DNA from: Clostridia bacterium
GTDB lineage: Bacteria; Bacillota; Clostridia; Lachnospirales; Lachnospiraceae
Direction of reading: 5' to 3'
NCBI GenBank assembly: GCA_910575725.1
Contig: CAJTFE010000004.1
Location: 124,001 to 188,000 of the forward strand
Length of the DNA: 64,000 bases
Each line of letters opens with the position of its first letter. Positions within the stretch are counted from its first letter, which is position 1. The notes below the pieces were generated by a model. It saw nothing but the letters and a program-made list of their open reading frames with translations, was not told where the DNA came from and did no database searches. A program made the translations under genes and the position numbers. This document shows, piece by piece, positions 42,160-51,386 of the stretch.

Positions 42160-43527
42160 TTATTTTAAGAACACGGATGCGTCGCCTGCAAGAGGCGTCA
42201 GTTTTCCGTTCTCTGAGAAGCCCATCTTCTCCAGCCACTGATCAAATTCCTTGATGGGACGAAGTCCGAATACTTCTCTTAAGCTTGCTGCCTCATGGAA
42301 ACCGGTACACTGATACATCAGCATACAGTCGTCTCCCTGGGGAACACCCATGATATAGTTGCAGCCTGCCGCAACCAGAAGGGTTGCCAGGTTCTCGATA
42401 TCATTCTGATCCGCCTTCATATGATTGGTGTAGCATGCGTCGCAGCCCATAGGAATGCCGGTCAGCTTGCCCATAAAGTGATCCTCAAGGCCTGCGCGGA
42501 TTACCTGCTTGGAATCGTACAGATACTCCGGTCCGATAAAGCCTACAACGGTATTTACCAGGAAAGGCTGATATTTCTTTGCAAAGCCGTAGCAGCGGGC
42601 TTCCATGGTCACCTGATCCCAGCCGTTATGAGCGTCAGAGGAAAGCTCTGAGCCCTGTCCTGTCTCAAAGTACATCACATTGGGGCCGGTGCTGGTTGCT
42701 TCCCGAAGCATCAGATCGTGTGCCTCGTCCAGCATCTTTGCGTCCAATCCAAAGGCCTCATTTCCCTTCTGGGAGCCGGCGATGGACTGGAATAAAAGAT
42801 CGATGGGCGCATGCATCTTGCTGATGGCCTCCATCTGAGTCGTTACATGTGCCAGAACGCAAATCTGGGTGGGAACCTCCCACTTATTCTTAAACTCGTC
42901 AAAACTCTTAAGAATTCTTGCCACACTCTCCACCGAGTCGTCTACGGGATTCAGTCCGATTACGGCGTCCCCGCAGCCAAGGCTTAAGCCTTCCATTACG
43001 GAAGCCATGATACCCTTGGGATCATCCGTGGTGTGGTTGGGCTGCAGACGGGAAGAAAATGTTCCCGGAAGGCCGATGGTCGTATTACAATGGGCAGATA
43101 TCCGAATCTTTTTTGCCGCATAGATCAGATCCAGATTTGTCATCAGCTTGCAGACTGCCGCTACCATCTCAGCAGTAAGACCCCGGGACGCACGCTTGAT
43201 CATATCTCCTGTGGTGGTCTCGCTTAAAATCCACTCTCTGAATTCCGCTACCGTCTTATTCTTGTGCTCTCTGTAGATGGCCTCGTTGACGCCGTCCTGA
43301 ATAATTCTGGTAACTTCATCCTCCTCATAGGGAACTGCCGGATGGTTCCGCAGATCCTCCAGAGTAATGTGGGAAAGAACAACCTTGGCAGCCACTCTCT
43401 CCTCCGCCGACTCAGCTGCAATTCCTGCCAGCTTGTCACCGGATTTCTCTTCGTTGGCTTTCGCCATTACCTCACGAAGAGATTTGAATTCGTACACTTT
43501 GCCGAATAACCTTGTCTTTAAAATCAA
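42160..43527 (-). CDS. eutB: Ethanolamine ammonia-lyase large subunit
   Basis: 455 residues. With adenosylcobalamin it splits ethanolamine into acetaldehyde and ammonia. HCNTTIGLPGTFSSRLQPNH, GLNPVDDS and FETGQGSELSS are characteristic TIM-barrel segments. A TTG at 43527 is favoured as start because it gives the usual family N-terminus and lies ten bases from AAGGAG; the GTG at 43536 is nearly fused to that site. Directly upstream of eutC. Confidence 0.95.
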   Translation of the reverse strand: MILKTRLFGKVYEFKSLREVMAKANEEKSGDKLAGIAAESAEERVAAKVVLSHITLEDLRNHPAVPYEEDEVTRIIQDGVNEAIYREHKNKTVAEFREWILSETTTGDMIKRASRGLTAEMVAAVCKLMTNLDLIYAAKKIRISAHCNTTIGLPGTFSSRLQPNHTTDDPKGIMASVMEGLSLGCGDAVIGLNPVDDSVESVARILKSFDEFKNKWEVPTQICVLAHVTTQMEAISKMHAPIDLLFQSIAGSQKGNEAFGLDAKMLDEAHDLMLREATSTGPNVMYFETGQGSELSSDAHNGWDQVTMEARCYGFAKKYQPFLVNTVVGFIGPEYLYDSKQVIRAGLEDHFMGKLTGIPMGCDACYTNHMKADQNDIENLATLLVAAGCNYIMGVPQGDDCMLMYQCTGFHEAASLREVFGLRPIKEFDQWLEKMGFSENGKLTPLAGDASVFLK

Positions 43528-43545
43528 CCTTTTCACTCTCCTTTT

Positions 43546-44976
43546 TTATGTATTGAAGATCAGGGTTTTTGTCACTACCGGAACCACGCTTCCCTGAGCC
43601 ACTGGTTCGCCGATGTCAATGTAATCGCCGTCGTTCCCAAAGATACCGTCAATACAGATAAAGCTCTTTCTGCGCTCAAGAAGTACATTCAATGCATTTC
43701 CAAGCACCTTGGCAATATCGTTCTCGATCACCAGAATGAGGGGATGAGGTCCGGCAATCACCTCGTCCGCCCCCTCTGCAACAGCCCGGGCAAGCTCCTG
43801 GATCTGTGCGAAGCTGGTGTGGTATCTTCCTGAGAATACGATTGCGACCTGCTCCAGCTTTCCCTCCGTCTTATAAACCTGCAGCTTTCGCCGGAGAGTC
43901 TCCTGAAACAGTACCAGGTTCTGCTCCTCCTCTTCGGAGAGTTTCAGAACTGGAATGTTTTTTATGGGCAGCTGTCCTTGGGTGTAGCTAATGGTACTGC
44001 CGCTAACATTTGTAGTATGGGTTCCTGCTCCGACCACCGTTGCCCGGATGGTCTCTGCGGCAGGATAGGTTGTGATCTGCTTCAGAACCGGATGGTTCCT
44101 CACAGCCCTCGCCAGGAGCACTCCGATATCGCCGTATTCAAATACGTTATCCGGCTCCCCGTTGTAATAACAGCTTGCAACGCCCCCCGAATAGGTAAGG
44201 GCCTGAACCTGAGGCTCTTTTGTCAGAGGCTTCCCCTCATTGGTATAGAGCTCTTGGTGAAGACTGTCCGCCTCCATGGCATGAACCGCCATGGCAAGCT
44301 GGTCTGCCATTATCTGGCAGATGCGGTACAAGGTACTTTCTTCCGCCCGGTCTCCCTCACGGATGGTTATTCCATGGGCCTGTGCAAGCCGTAAAATCTT
44401 CGAATAAATGTAATGGATTCTTCCGTTTTCTATCTTAATCAATCTGCCGCCGATATCCAGGCAGCTGGTTCCCTTAAGGCTTCCTTTCTGGAAGAGGGCA
44501 ATGTTGCTGGTTCCGCCGCCGATGTCAATGTTGGCTACAGCCTGCCTGTGCTCTTCCGAAAGCTTATCCGCTCCGGCTCCTCTTGCCGACAGCACGGATT
44601 CCAGATCCGGCCCTGCAGTGGCTACTACGAAGTCCCCGGCCATATCGCTTAAGGTAGCAAGAACCGAATTGGCATTCTGCTTTCTGGCCGTCTCTCCCGT
44701 GATAATCACGGCTCCCGTCTTTAGATCCTTAGGCTCCATGCCGGCCGCCTGATATTCTCCCTGAATGATCTCCTTTACTTTCTCGGCATGAATCTCTGTC
44801 TGAGACCGAAGAGGGGTAAAGTAAATCCGGCTCCGGTAAGTGACCTCTTTGTCTACAATCTTGATTCTGGGAACCATATAGCTGCTTGCCAGATTTTCTA
44901 TGGTAAGCCGGCTGAATATCAGCTGTGTGGTGGAGGTTCCGATATCAATCCCCACACTGGTAATCGTCTCTCGCAT
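43546..44976 (-). CDS. eutA: EutA ethanolamine ammonia-lyase reactivase
   Basis: 476 residues. Actin-like ATPase fold: GIDIGTSTTQLIF and NIDIGGGTSNIALF. It exchanges damaged cobalamin in the lyase for fresh adenosylcobalamin using ATP. Ten bases past its stop begins the eutB ribosome binding region. Normal length and position ahead of eutBC. Confidence 0.95.
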   Translation of the reverse strand: MRETITSVGIDIGTSTTQLIFSRLTIENLASSYMVPRIKIVDKEVTYRSRIYFTPLRSQTEIHAEKVKEIIQGEYQAAGMEPKDLKTGAVIITGETARKQNANSVLATLSDMAGDFVVATAGPDLESVLSARGAGADKLSEEHRQAVANIDIGGGTSNIALFQKGSLKGTSCLDIGGRLIKIENGRIHYIYSKILRLAQAHGITIREGDRAEESTLYRICQIMADQLAMAVHAMEADSLHQELYTNEGKPLTKEPQVQALTYSGGVASCYYNGEPDNVFEYGDIGVLLARAVRNHPVLKQITTYPAAETIRATVVGAGTHTTNVSGSTISYTQGQLPIKNIPVLKLSEEEEQNLVLFQETLRRKLQVYKTEGKLEQVAIVFSGRYHTSFAQIQELARAVAEGADEVIAGPHPLILVIENDIAKVLGNALNVLLERRKSFICIDGIFGNDGDYIDIGEPVAQGSVVPVVTKTLIFNT

Positions 44977-45006
44977 AAAAATCTCCCTTTACTCCGGCCT
45001 CCCGGC

Positions 45007-45453
45007 TTACGCCTCGTCTTCCTCCTGGAAGAAGGAGAGAAATTCCTCAAAACCCTTTCCCTCATAGCTGCTGGTCACAAAGATCCGCCTTGCGCCTGCA
45101 TTCTCCAGATATTTCTTCGCATCCTCCAGATCCTTTTCCGAAGCCAGATCGCTCTTTGTGACAACGCCGATGGAGGGCTTTGCAAAGCTGCTGGAATATC
45201 CGGGAGGGAACATGGTTCCCCGTTCCGTTGCGTCCTGTACCAGTACAATGTAATCTGCATCCGCAGCCGAAACTATCAAGGCTCCCCGAAGGTAGGTCCG
45301 CTCCAGGTATTCCCCCGGCGTATCAATCATGCTTTTATTGATAACCTCTACCGTCTGGGTTTTCTTATACTTCAGGGCGCTGTTGGTCAAATACTGGCAG
45401 AGCGTCGTTTTTCCCGCCATGGAGCGCCCGATGAGAATAATCTTCTTTTTCAT
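45007..45453 (-). CDS. eutP: EutP small GTPase-like protein
   Basis: 148 residues. P-loop GRSMAGKTTLCQYL and a switch-like DTPGEYLERTYLRGAL mark the EutP/PduV group. Some members have been reported as acetate kinases or shell-associated NTPases. ATG 45453 gives the usual N-terminus; a longer reading into eutS is rejected. Between eutS and eutA. Confidence 0.92.
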   Translation of the reverse strand: MKKKIILIGRSMAGKTTLCQYLTNSALKYKKTQTVEVINKSMIDTPGEYLERTYLRGALIVSAADADYIVLVQDATERGTMFPPGYSSSFAKPSIGVVTKSDLASEKDLEDAKKYLENAGARRIFVTSSYEGKGFEEFLSFFQEEDEA

Positions 45454-45475
45454 ATGTATGCCGCTTTCTGATCCT

Positions 45476-45826
45476 TTAGGAACGTGTAATCGGTGTTCCT
45501 GCAAAACCCATTCCGTCGCAGAGCACATGCATCACATCATGGAGGGCCGCTTCCACATCGGCAACATCTCCCGTGATAATTAAGGAACCGTTAAAACGGT
45601 CTACAAATCCGATGGTAATCCCAGCCGCCTTGCTGGCAACATCGGCTGCGATAATGGCCGCCTCGCTGGGCGTAATGGTAAAGATGCCGATGGCTCCCTC
45701 TGCGTCAATGAGGCCCATCTTTCCATACAGCGCATCCACGGGATTGGGGATCACATGGGCCAGCGTCACCTGCTTGCCAGGGACAAATTCCTGAATAATC
45801 CGTTCCTTATGCTCTTCTCCAAACAC
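45476..45826 (-). CDS. eutS: EutS bent-hexamer shell protein
   Basis: 116 residues with one BMC domain in the EutS permutation: [18 protein letters not shown] then [16 protein letters not shown]. It forms a bent hexamer that may line shell edges. AAAGGGGGG is eight bases before a GTG at 45826, after the stop of the alcohol dehydrogenase. The ATG at 45862 would add twelve residues and overlap the dehydrogenase gene; it lacks a good site. Confidence 0.88.
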   Translation of the reverse strand: MFGEEHKERIIQEFVPGKQVTLAHVIPNPVDALYGKMGLIDAEGAIGIFTITPSEAAIIAADVASKAAGITIGFVDRFNGSLIITGDVADVEAALHDVMHVLCDGMGFAGTPITRS

Positions 45827-45842
45827 CGGAGTCCCCCCTTTC

Positions 45843-46979
45843 CTAGATTCTTCTTCCCTCATATGCCTCCTGGAACAAGGCCCGGAGCTCTTCCGGCGTA
45901 CATGTCCTTGGATTGGTGGCTGTACAGGTATCCTGAAGCGCCGCCTCTACCATCTCATCCAGGGCTGCCATAAAGTCTGCTCTTGGCACTCCTGCCTCCC
46001 CGATGCTGGTGGGCAGGCCCAGCTGCTTGATCAGCTGCTTGGTGGAGCGGATTACATTGAAGGCGCTGTTGCGCATGCTCGCCCCTTCCAGCCAGCAGCA
46101 GCGGGCGATTCTGGCGTAGCGGTTCATGGTCGGCGTTGCCTTATCCCTGCAGCCTGCGTTAAAGCTCATTACATAAGGAAGGAAAATAGCGTTGGCCCGG
46201 CCGTGGGGAATGTGAAAATGTCCTCCCAGGGTGTGAGCCATGCTGTGGTTCAGGCCAAGGCCCGCATTGCTGAAAGCCATACCGGCCAGGCAGGATGCAT
46301 GATGCATCTTCTGCCGCGCTGTCATATCCTCCGGTGTCTTGTAGGCCCGGAGCAGATTGCTTCTCACCAGCTTGATAGCCTTTTCGGCCGCTGCGTCTGT
46401 AAAATCATTGGCATTGGTGGACACAAAAGCTTCTATGGCATGGGTCAGAACGTCGATCCCCGTATCCGCCGTGATGGCCGGAGGCACGCTCTTCGTAAGC
46501 TCTGCATCCAGTAGCGCTGCGTCCGGAAGAAGCTCATCCTCCACAAGGGCATACTTTGCTGACTGCTCCGGATCGCTGATCACCGAGAACCGGCTCACCT
46601 CGGTGCCTGTGCCGCTGGTGGTAGGGATTGCCACAAAACGGCATTTCGTGATAAAGCCCTGGCGCGCCGCCAGGTAATTCATAGCCTTAGCCGCATCAAT
46701 GGGGGAGCCTCCTCCCAAAGCTAACAGCGCCTGGGGCTTAAAGTCTGCAATCATCTCAATCCCTTTGGTTACGGTTGCTATGTCCGGATCGGGACGAACT
46801 TCGGAGAAAATCCGGTATTCGATTCCAAGCTCCTCCAAAAGCTCTGTCAGATAACTTACCTTACCGCTCTCATGCATAAATTTGTCCGTAACAATAAAGG
46901 CCTGCGTGACTCCCCTTAATACTTCACGCAGTCCTTCTCTCTCCATATAGATTCGCGGCTTCACACAATAACTTTTCAT
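45843..46979 (-). CDS. eutG: Iron-containing alcohol dehydrogenase (EutG-like)
   Basis: 378 residues. [12 protein letters not shown] binds [19 protein letters not shown] and [19 protein letters not shown] carry the iron ligands. Reduces acetaldehyde to ethanol and so recycles NAD+ for EutE within the compartment. First gene of the eut operon, with a sigma-A type promoter about 80 bp upstream. EutG assignment rests on position; PduQ is a close relative. Confidence 0.9.
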   Translation of the reverse strand: MKSYCVKPRIYMEREGLREVLRGVTQAFIVTDKFMHESGKVSYLTELLEELGIEYRIFSEVRPDPDIATVTKGIEMIADFKPQALLALGGGSPIDAAKAMNYLAARQGFITKCRFVAIPTTSGTGTEVSRFSVISDPEQSAKYALVEDELLPDAALLDAELTKSVPPAITADTGIDVLTHAIEAFVSTNANDFTDAAAEKAIKLVRSNLLRAYKTPEDMTARQKMHHASCLAGMAFSNAGLGLNHSMAHTLGGHFHIPHGRANAIFLPYVMSFNAGCRDKATPTMNRYARIARCCWLEGASMRNSAFNVIRSTKQLIKQLGLPTSIGEAGVPRADFMAALDEMVEAALQDTCTATNPRTCTPEELRALFQEAYEGRRI

Positions 46980-47057
46980 AGCCTCTTCCTCCTGCTTCTT
47001 TCACGGAATCCCGTACAAAAGCTTTAGAATCTGTTTTTTGTTCATCTAATACATACT

Positions 47058-47085
47058 ATTATACCGTCTTTCCAGAAAAAAGCAA
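47058..47085 (-). promoter_or_regulatory. Promoter of the eut operon
   Basis: In the minus sense TTGCTT and a perfect TATAAT are 16 bp apart, 79-85 bp before ATG 46979. The leader has no recognisable ANTAR-type double hairpin or cobalamin riboswitch. It lies after the infA terminator. Confidence 0.7.
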
Positions 47086-47138
47086 TCATTTTCCATAAAA
47101 TAGTATTTTTATTTTTCTTTATGTTCGTCATATTATAT

Positions 47139-47170
47139 AAAAAAGAGCCTGTACAGTTCTGTACAAGCTC
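47139..47170 (-). terminator. Intrinsic terminator after infA
   Basis: GAGCCTGTACAG (47145-47156) pairs with CTGTACAaGCTC (47159-47170), with a two-base loop, followed by six T residues on the minus strand. It ends the S10-spc transcript where other bacteria continue into rpmJ. Confidence 0.93.
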
Positions 47171-47198
47171 TACGATTCTTACATTTTTACCCTCTTAC

Positions 47199-47417
47199 TT
47201 ACTTGTCTCTCCAAATAATCCTTCCTTTAGACAAATCATAAGGAGACATCTCAATCGTCACCCTATCCCCCGGAAGAATCCGGATAAAGTTCATCCGGAG
47301 CTTTCCGCTGATATGAGCCAATACTTGATGGCCGTTCTCCAGCTCAACTTGAAACATGGCATTGGGCAGCTTCTCCACTACGGTTCCTTCAATTTCGATT
47401 ACATCTGCTTTAGACAT
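47199..47417 (-). CDS. infA: Translation initiation factor IF-1
   Basis: 72 residues. A single S1/OB-fold: [20 protein letters not shown] and [18 protein letters not shown]. Overlaps the preceding KOW gene by eight bases. It is the last gene of the upstream ribosomal transcript; rpmJ does not follow. Confidence 0.98.
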   Translation of the reverse strand: MSKADVIEIEGTVVEKLPNAMFQVELENGHQVLAHISGKLRMNFIRILPGDRVTIEMSPYDLSKGRIIWRDK

Positions 47418-47703
47418 TTTTTCCCTCCACTTTGATCAGATTTAGATTTGCGGACTTCTTTTCATATTCTTTCAGCATCCGCTTTACGTTGTCATCGCTT
47501 ATCCGGTCCGGATCCCAATTCTCCGGCACCTGCTTTATGATTTGAATATGTCTGTATTTCTTCTTCTTTGGCTTCGCAAGAGGCCGCCTGACTCCGTCTG
47601 TCAGATATACATATTCGCCCTCTGTCTTCATAATGAGATACAGACTTCCCTTATCGCGGCCTGCTCTTGATCGGGCCATCATGCCCGGTACAATGTTCTC
47701 CAT
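47410..47703 (-). CDS. KOW-domain RNA-binding protein
   Basis: 97 residues. N-terminal KOW-like stretch [19 protein letters not shown], a basic middle [13 protein letters not shown] and a helical tail. Clostridia often carry such a gene between map and infA. ATG 47703 is used; the GTG at 47709 has no separate site. Probably ribosome-associated, function not established. Confidence 0.85.
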   Translation of the reverse strand: MENIVPGMMARSRAGRDKGSLYLIMKTEGEYVYLTDGVRRPLAKPKKKKYRHIQIIKQVPENWDPDRISDDNVKRMLKEYEKKSANLNLIKVEGKNV

Positions 47704-47712
47704 AGGCACGCC

Positions 47713-48468
47713 TCACAGTGACAATGTCAGAATCTCCGGTTCTCCGTCAGTAATCAGAACCGTATTCTCATAATGTGCGGAAAGGGAACCGTCATCGGTC
47801 ACTACCGTCCAGTCGTCATCCAGCCAGGATACCTGCCAGGTTCCTGCATTAATCATAGGCTCAATCGCCAAAGTCATTCCCGGCATCAGCTTCAAGCCGC
47901 GCCTTCTTTGATGAAAGTTTGGAATCTGAGGGTCCTCATGGAGCTTCGTCCCGATTCCGTGGCCGACCAGATCCTGAACCACTCCATAACCGAAAGTGTC
48001 AATGTAATCATTGATGGCATTGGAGATCTCGTGAAGATGGCGTCCTGCTCTGGCGTACTTGATTCCTTCAAAAAAGCTCTGCTTTGTGGCTCTGATAAGC
48101 TGCTCCGCCTCCGGGCTTATCTTTCCTACCGCATGGGTTCTTGCCGCATCGGAGTGATAGCCCTTGTAAATAAGGCCGGCATCCAGGCTTACGATATCGC
48201 CTTCCTCCAGAATCCGCTCCCGGCAGGGAATCCCGTGAACCACCTCGTCATTCACCGAAACACAGATGGAAGCCGGATAGCCGTTGTAATTCAGAAAATT
48301 CGGAATACATCCCCGGTTCCGGATCAGCCGTTCTCCGTAACGGTCAATATCCAAGGTAGAGATTCCCGGCTTCACAAAATCCGCAAGTTCATTGTGAACC
48401 TCCTCCAGAAGCTTTCCTGCTGTCCGCATCAGTTCAATTTCTCTGGCAGATTTAATACTTACTGACAT
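47713..48468 (-). CDS. map: Methionine aminopeptidase, type I
   Basis: 251 residues. Removes the initiator methionine from new proteins. Metal ligands are seen in SLDAG, AARTHAVG, GHGIGTKLHEDP, and the C-terminal glutamates of AIEPMI and YENTVLIT. Type Ia length. Between adk and the KOW gene. Confidence 0.97.
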   Translation of the reverse strand: MSVSIKSAREIELMRTAGKLLEEVHNELADFVKPGISTLDIDRYGERLIRNRGCIPNFLNYNGYPASICVSVNDEVVHGIPCRERILEEGDIVSLDAGLIYKGYHSDAARTHAVGKISPEAEQLIRATKQSFFEGIKYARAGRHLHEISNAINDYIDTFGYGVVQDLVGHGIGTKLHEDPQIPNFHQRRRGLKLMPGMTLAIEPMINAGTWQVSWLDDDWTVVTDDGSLSAHYENTVLITDGEPEILTLSL

Positions 48469-48535
48469 GCTTTCCTCTTTCTTGACGCATTTACTGCGTC
48501 ATCCAGATAGAGTTTGAAATTTTTACTTTCAAGCC

Positions 48536-49180
48536 CTATGCTCCTAATATTTTTACAATCGCTTCAAACACAGCTTCCATCTCCTGCGTGCCGTCTACCT
48601 CTGCCAGCTTTCCCTGGCTGGTATAGTACTCAATCAAAGGCTGTGTCTGGCTGTGGTAAACACCGAGGCGCTTCTCTACGGTCTCGGGCCTGTCGTCGTC
48701 CCGAAGAACCAGCTTCTCGCCGCATCGATCACATACTCCTTCTACCTTTGTGGGAATATGTACAATGTGGTAGGTTGCGCCGCAGGAGAGGCAGGCTCTC
48801 CGTCCGGACATGCGGCTGATAATATTTTCATCCGGCACTTCCACATTTACCGCATAGTCGATACTCTCGCCCTGCTCCTCCAGAGCTCTCGTGAGAGCTT
48901 CCGCCTGAGGGATGGTTCTGGGGAAGCCGTCCAGGACATAACCATTCTTACAATCCGGCTCCTTAAAACGATCCATAATCAGCTCCAGCGTCAGCTCATC
49001 CGGAACCAGAAGTCCCTGATCCATATAAGCCTTGGCCTTTGTTCCAAGCTCTGTCCCGTTCTTTATATTTGCTCTGAAAATATCGCCCGTGGAAATATGG
49101 GGAATCTGATATTTGTCAGCTATTTTCTTTGCCTGTGTGCCTTTTCCTGCACCCGGGGCCCCCAACATAATAACCTTCAT
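48536..49180 (-). CDS. adk: Adenylate kinase
   Basis: 214 residues. P-loop GAPGAGKGTQAKK; LDGFPRTIPQAEAL; and a long LID domain with a four-cysteine zinc site (CLSCGATYH...CDRCGEKL), the Gram-positive form. Makes ADP from ATP and AMP. AGGAGG precedes ATG 49180, immediately after repeat R2 copy F. Confidence 0.98.
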   Translation of the reverse strand: MKVIMLGAPGAGKGTQAKKIADKYQIPHISTGDIFRANIKNGTELGTKAKAYMDQGLLVPDELTLELIMDRFKEPDCKNGYVLDGFPRTIPQAEALTRALEEQGESIDYAVNVEVPDENIISRMSGRRACLSCGATYHIVHIPTKVEGVCDRCGEKLVLRDDDRPETVEKRLGVYHSQTQPLIEYYTSQGKLAEVDGTQEMEAVFEAIVKILGA

Positions 49181-49198
49181 CGTAATCCTCCTATTTAT

Positions 49199-49345
49199 AG
49201 TCGCTGCGCGACGGCACTAAAGGGTAAAGCCGCTGCGACACACCGGTTATGAGAGAAACTTTTATTCGAAAAAGCACTCATAAAAGTTCCTCTCGTGCGC
49301 CTTTGCGGCTTTACCATTAAAGCCGCTGCGCGGCGGCACTATGTG
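49199..49345. repeat. Repeat R2 copy F with a large palindrome
   Basis: 49199-49245 is 45/47 identical to 6734-6780. It continues into nested inverted repeats: GGTAAAGCCGC (49222) with GCGGCTTTACC (about 49304-49314), and GAGAGAAACTTTTAT (49251) with ATAAAAGTTCCTCTC (49275). The whole fills most of the 229-bp secY-adk gap and looks like a mini inverted-repeat element. Confidence 0.7.
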
Positions 49346-49409
49346 CTCCTTTTACCATAACCTTCGATAGCCTGCGCGGAAGCTTCCGCACAGGCTAGAA
49401 AGGTTTTTC

Positions 49410-50726
49410 CTAATCGTTCAAAAAGCCTTTGTAATAGCGCACTGCCATCTGTGATTCAATCTGCTTCAAGGTCTCCAGTACAACACCGACAATGATGATG
49501 ATGGAGGTTCCGCCGAAGGACACATTGGCTCCGAATACTCCGTTAAAGAAAATCGGGATCACGCATACGATAATAAGGCCGATTGCACCAATGAAAACAA
49601 TATAGTTTAAAATCTTTGTCAAATACTCGGTTGTAGGCCGGCCGGGACGAATACCCGGTACAAAGCCGCCCTGCTTCTTCATATTGTCCGCAATCTCCAT
49701 AGGATTAAAGGTAATGGAGGTATAGAAATATGCAAAGAATACAACGAGTACAATATAAAGCAGAAGGCCCAGGCTGTAAACCGGCTCCTTGGGATTGCAC
49801 CAGCTTCCGGAGCTTAAGGCTCTCAAGATCTTGCTTCCCACTCCCGTTCCGCCTCCCTTACCAATCAAGGATGCAATGACACCGGGAAATGACATCAGAG
49901 AGGAAGCGAAGATAACCGGGATTACGCCGGCAGTATTCACCTTCATGGGGATGTGGGTACTCTGTCCGCCCACAACCTTTCTGCCCTGAAGCTTCTTGCT
50001 GTACTGAACGGGGATTCTCCTCTCCCCATCCTGCAGAACAATAACAAATACAACCGTTACCAGAATGACCGCAAGAATAATCACTCCCGCAAGAACGCCC
50101 TTTGCCACGCTTCTGTTCTGAATGAACATGGTGTACAGACGGTAAAAATCATCCGGTATACGGGAAACAATATTTACCAAAAGTACAATGGAGATACCGT
50201 TGCCAACACCGTTCTGTGTGATGCGCTCGCCGATCCACATAAGGAATGCACTTCCGGCAGTCAGTGTGATTACCACAACTGCCATATTATACCAGGTGGG
50301 ATTCTCCAGAAGGCCTTGTCCTCCGAAACCGATGGTCATGGCCGCACCCTCAATCAGCGCCAGTACAATGGTCACATAGCGGGTGATATTCTGGATCTTC
50401 TTTCTTCCATCCTCTCCATCCTTCTGCATCTCTTCCAGCTTTGGAATCGCTATGGTAAGAAGCTGCATAATAATGGAGGATGTGATATAGGGGTTGATAC
50501 CTAACGCAAATAATGACATGCTTGCCAGTGAGCCGCCGGTAAAGGAGTCAATGAGATTGAAAGCATCACCGGTATTCTGGGCCAGCCACTGGGCAAGAAA
50601 GGTTCTATTGACACCCGGAACAGGAAGCTGTGAGCCTAACCGGATAACCATAACCATCAGGAAGGTAAACACAAGCTTCTGCCGGATCTCCTTAATTTTA
50701 AATGCGTTCTGTAATGTTTTAAACAT
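49410..50726 (-). CDS. secY: Protein translocase subunit SecY
   Basis: 438 residues, ten membrane segments. The channel of the Sec translocon. GSQLPVPGVNRT, INPYITSSIIMQLL and GIRPGRPTTEYL are conserved segments. Overlaps the rplO stop by one base (TAATG). A 229-bp repeat-filled gap separates it from adk. Confidence 0.98.
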   Translation of the reverse strand: MFKTLQNAFKIKEIRQKLVFTFLMVMVIRLGSQLPVPGVNRTFLAQWLAQNTGDAFNLIDSFTGGSLASMSLFALGINPYITSSIIMQLLTIAIPKLEEMQKDGEDGRKKIQNITRYVTIVLALIEGAAMTIGFGGQGLLENPTWYNMAVVVITLTAGSAFLMWIGERITQNGVGNGISIVLLVNIVSRIPDDFYRLYTMFIQNRSVAKGVLAGVIILAVILVTVVFVIVLQDGERRIPVQYSKKLQGRKVVGGQSTHIPMKVNTAGVIPVIFASSLMSFPGVIASLIGKGGGTGVGSKILRALSSGSWCNPKEPVYSLGLLLYIVLVVFFAYFYTSITFNPMEIADNMKKQGGFVPGIRPGRPTTEYLTKILNYIVFIGAIGLIIVCVIPIFFNGVFGANVSFGGTSIIIIVGVVLETLKQIESQMAVRYYKGFLND

Positions 50727-51166
50727 TAAATCACCTCAGCTTTTCCACCAAGAGCTTCAATTTTGGCTTTTGCGCCCTCTGAGAAAGCATTCGCCTGAAC
50801 AGTCAGCTTCTTTGTCAGTTCTCCGTTACCAAGGATCTTAACGCCATCACGGGGATTCTTAACAATGCCCTGCTCTAACAGTGTCTCTACGGAAACAACT
50901 GCGTCGTTTTCAAATACTTCCAGAGCACTTACATTGATTCCAACGATTACTTTGGAATTGCGGTTTGTAAATCCTCTCTTCGGAAGTCTTCTGTATAAGG
51001 GCATCTGGCCGCCCTCAAAGCCCGGTCTCGGTGCACCGGAACGCGCTTTCTGTCCCTTGTGTCCCTTACCGGCTGTCTTACCATTTCCTGAGCCGTGTCC
51101 GCGGCCTCTTCTGAAGTTATTGCTCTGCTTGGAGCCTTCAGCATACTGTAAGTTTGATAAGTCCAT
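50726..51166 (-). CDS. rplO: 50S ribosomal protein L15
   Basis: 146 residues. [20 protein letters not shown] and [15 protein letters not shown] are L15 signatures. Of two adjacent ATG codons, 51166 is better spaced from AGGAGG than 51169. Confidence 0.97.
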   Translation of the reverse strand: MDLSNLQYAEGSKQSNNFRRGRGHGSGNGKTAGKGHKGQKARSGAPRPGFEGGQMPLYRRLPKRGFTNRNSKVIVGINVSALEVFENDAVVSVETLLEQGIVKNPRDGVKILGNGELTKKLTVQANAFSEGAKAKIEALGGKAEVI

Positions 51167-51191
51167 CATGCCACCTCCTATTCTGTATGAT

Positions 51192-51374
51192 CTATACTTC
51201 TTCTACTTTAACTAAGTGCTTAACGTGCCAAATCATTCCTCTGACTGCCTCGTTATCCGGCATCTCAACGGTTTTGTGAAGCTTTCTAAGGCCGAGAGCC
51301 TCAACCGTTGCCTTCTGCTTGGGAACAGCACCTATCGGAGATTTCACTAAGGTAATTTTTAATTTATCTGCCAT
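51192..51374 (-). CDS. rpmD: 50S ribosomal protein L30
   Basis: 60 residues. Short L30: [20 protein letters not shown] then [11 protein letters not shown]. Between rpsE and rplO as usual. Confidence 0.97.
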   Translation of the reverse strand: MADKLKITLVKSPIGAVPKQKATVEALGLRKLHKTVEMPDNEAVRGMIWHVKHLVKVEEV

Positions 51375-51386
51375 GTCTGTTTCCTC

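Noticed and set aside
46980..47057. ANTAR double hairpin or cobalamin riboswitch in the eut leader
   Set aside because: Only one weak stem can be drawn and there are no conserved loop bases that I could identify by eye.
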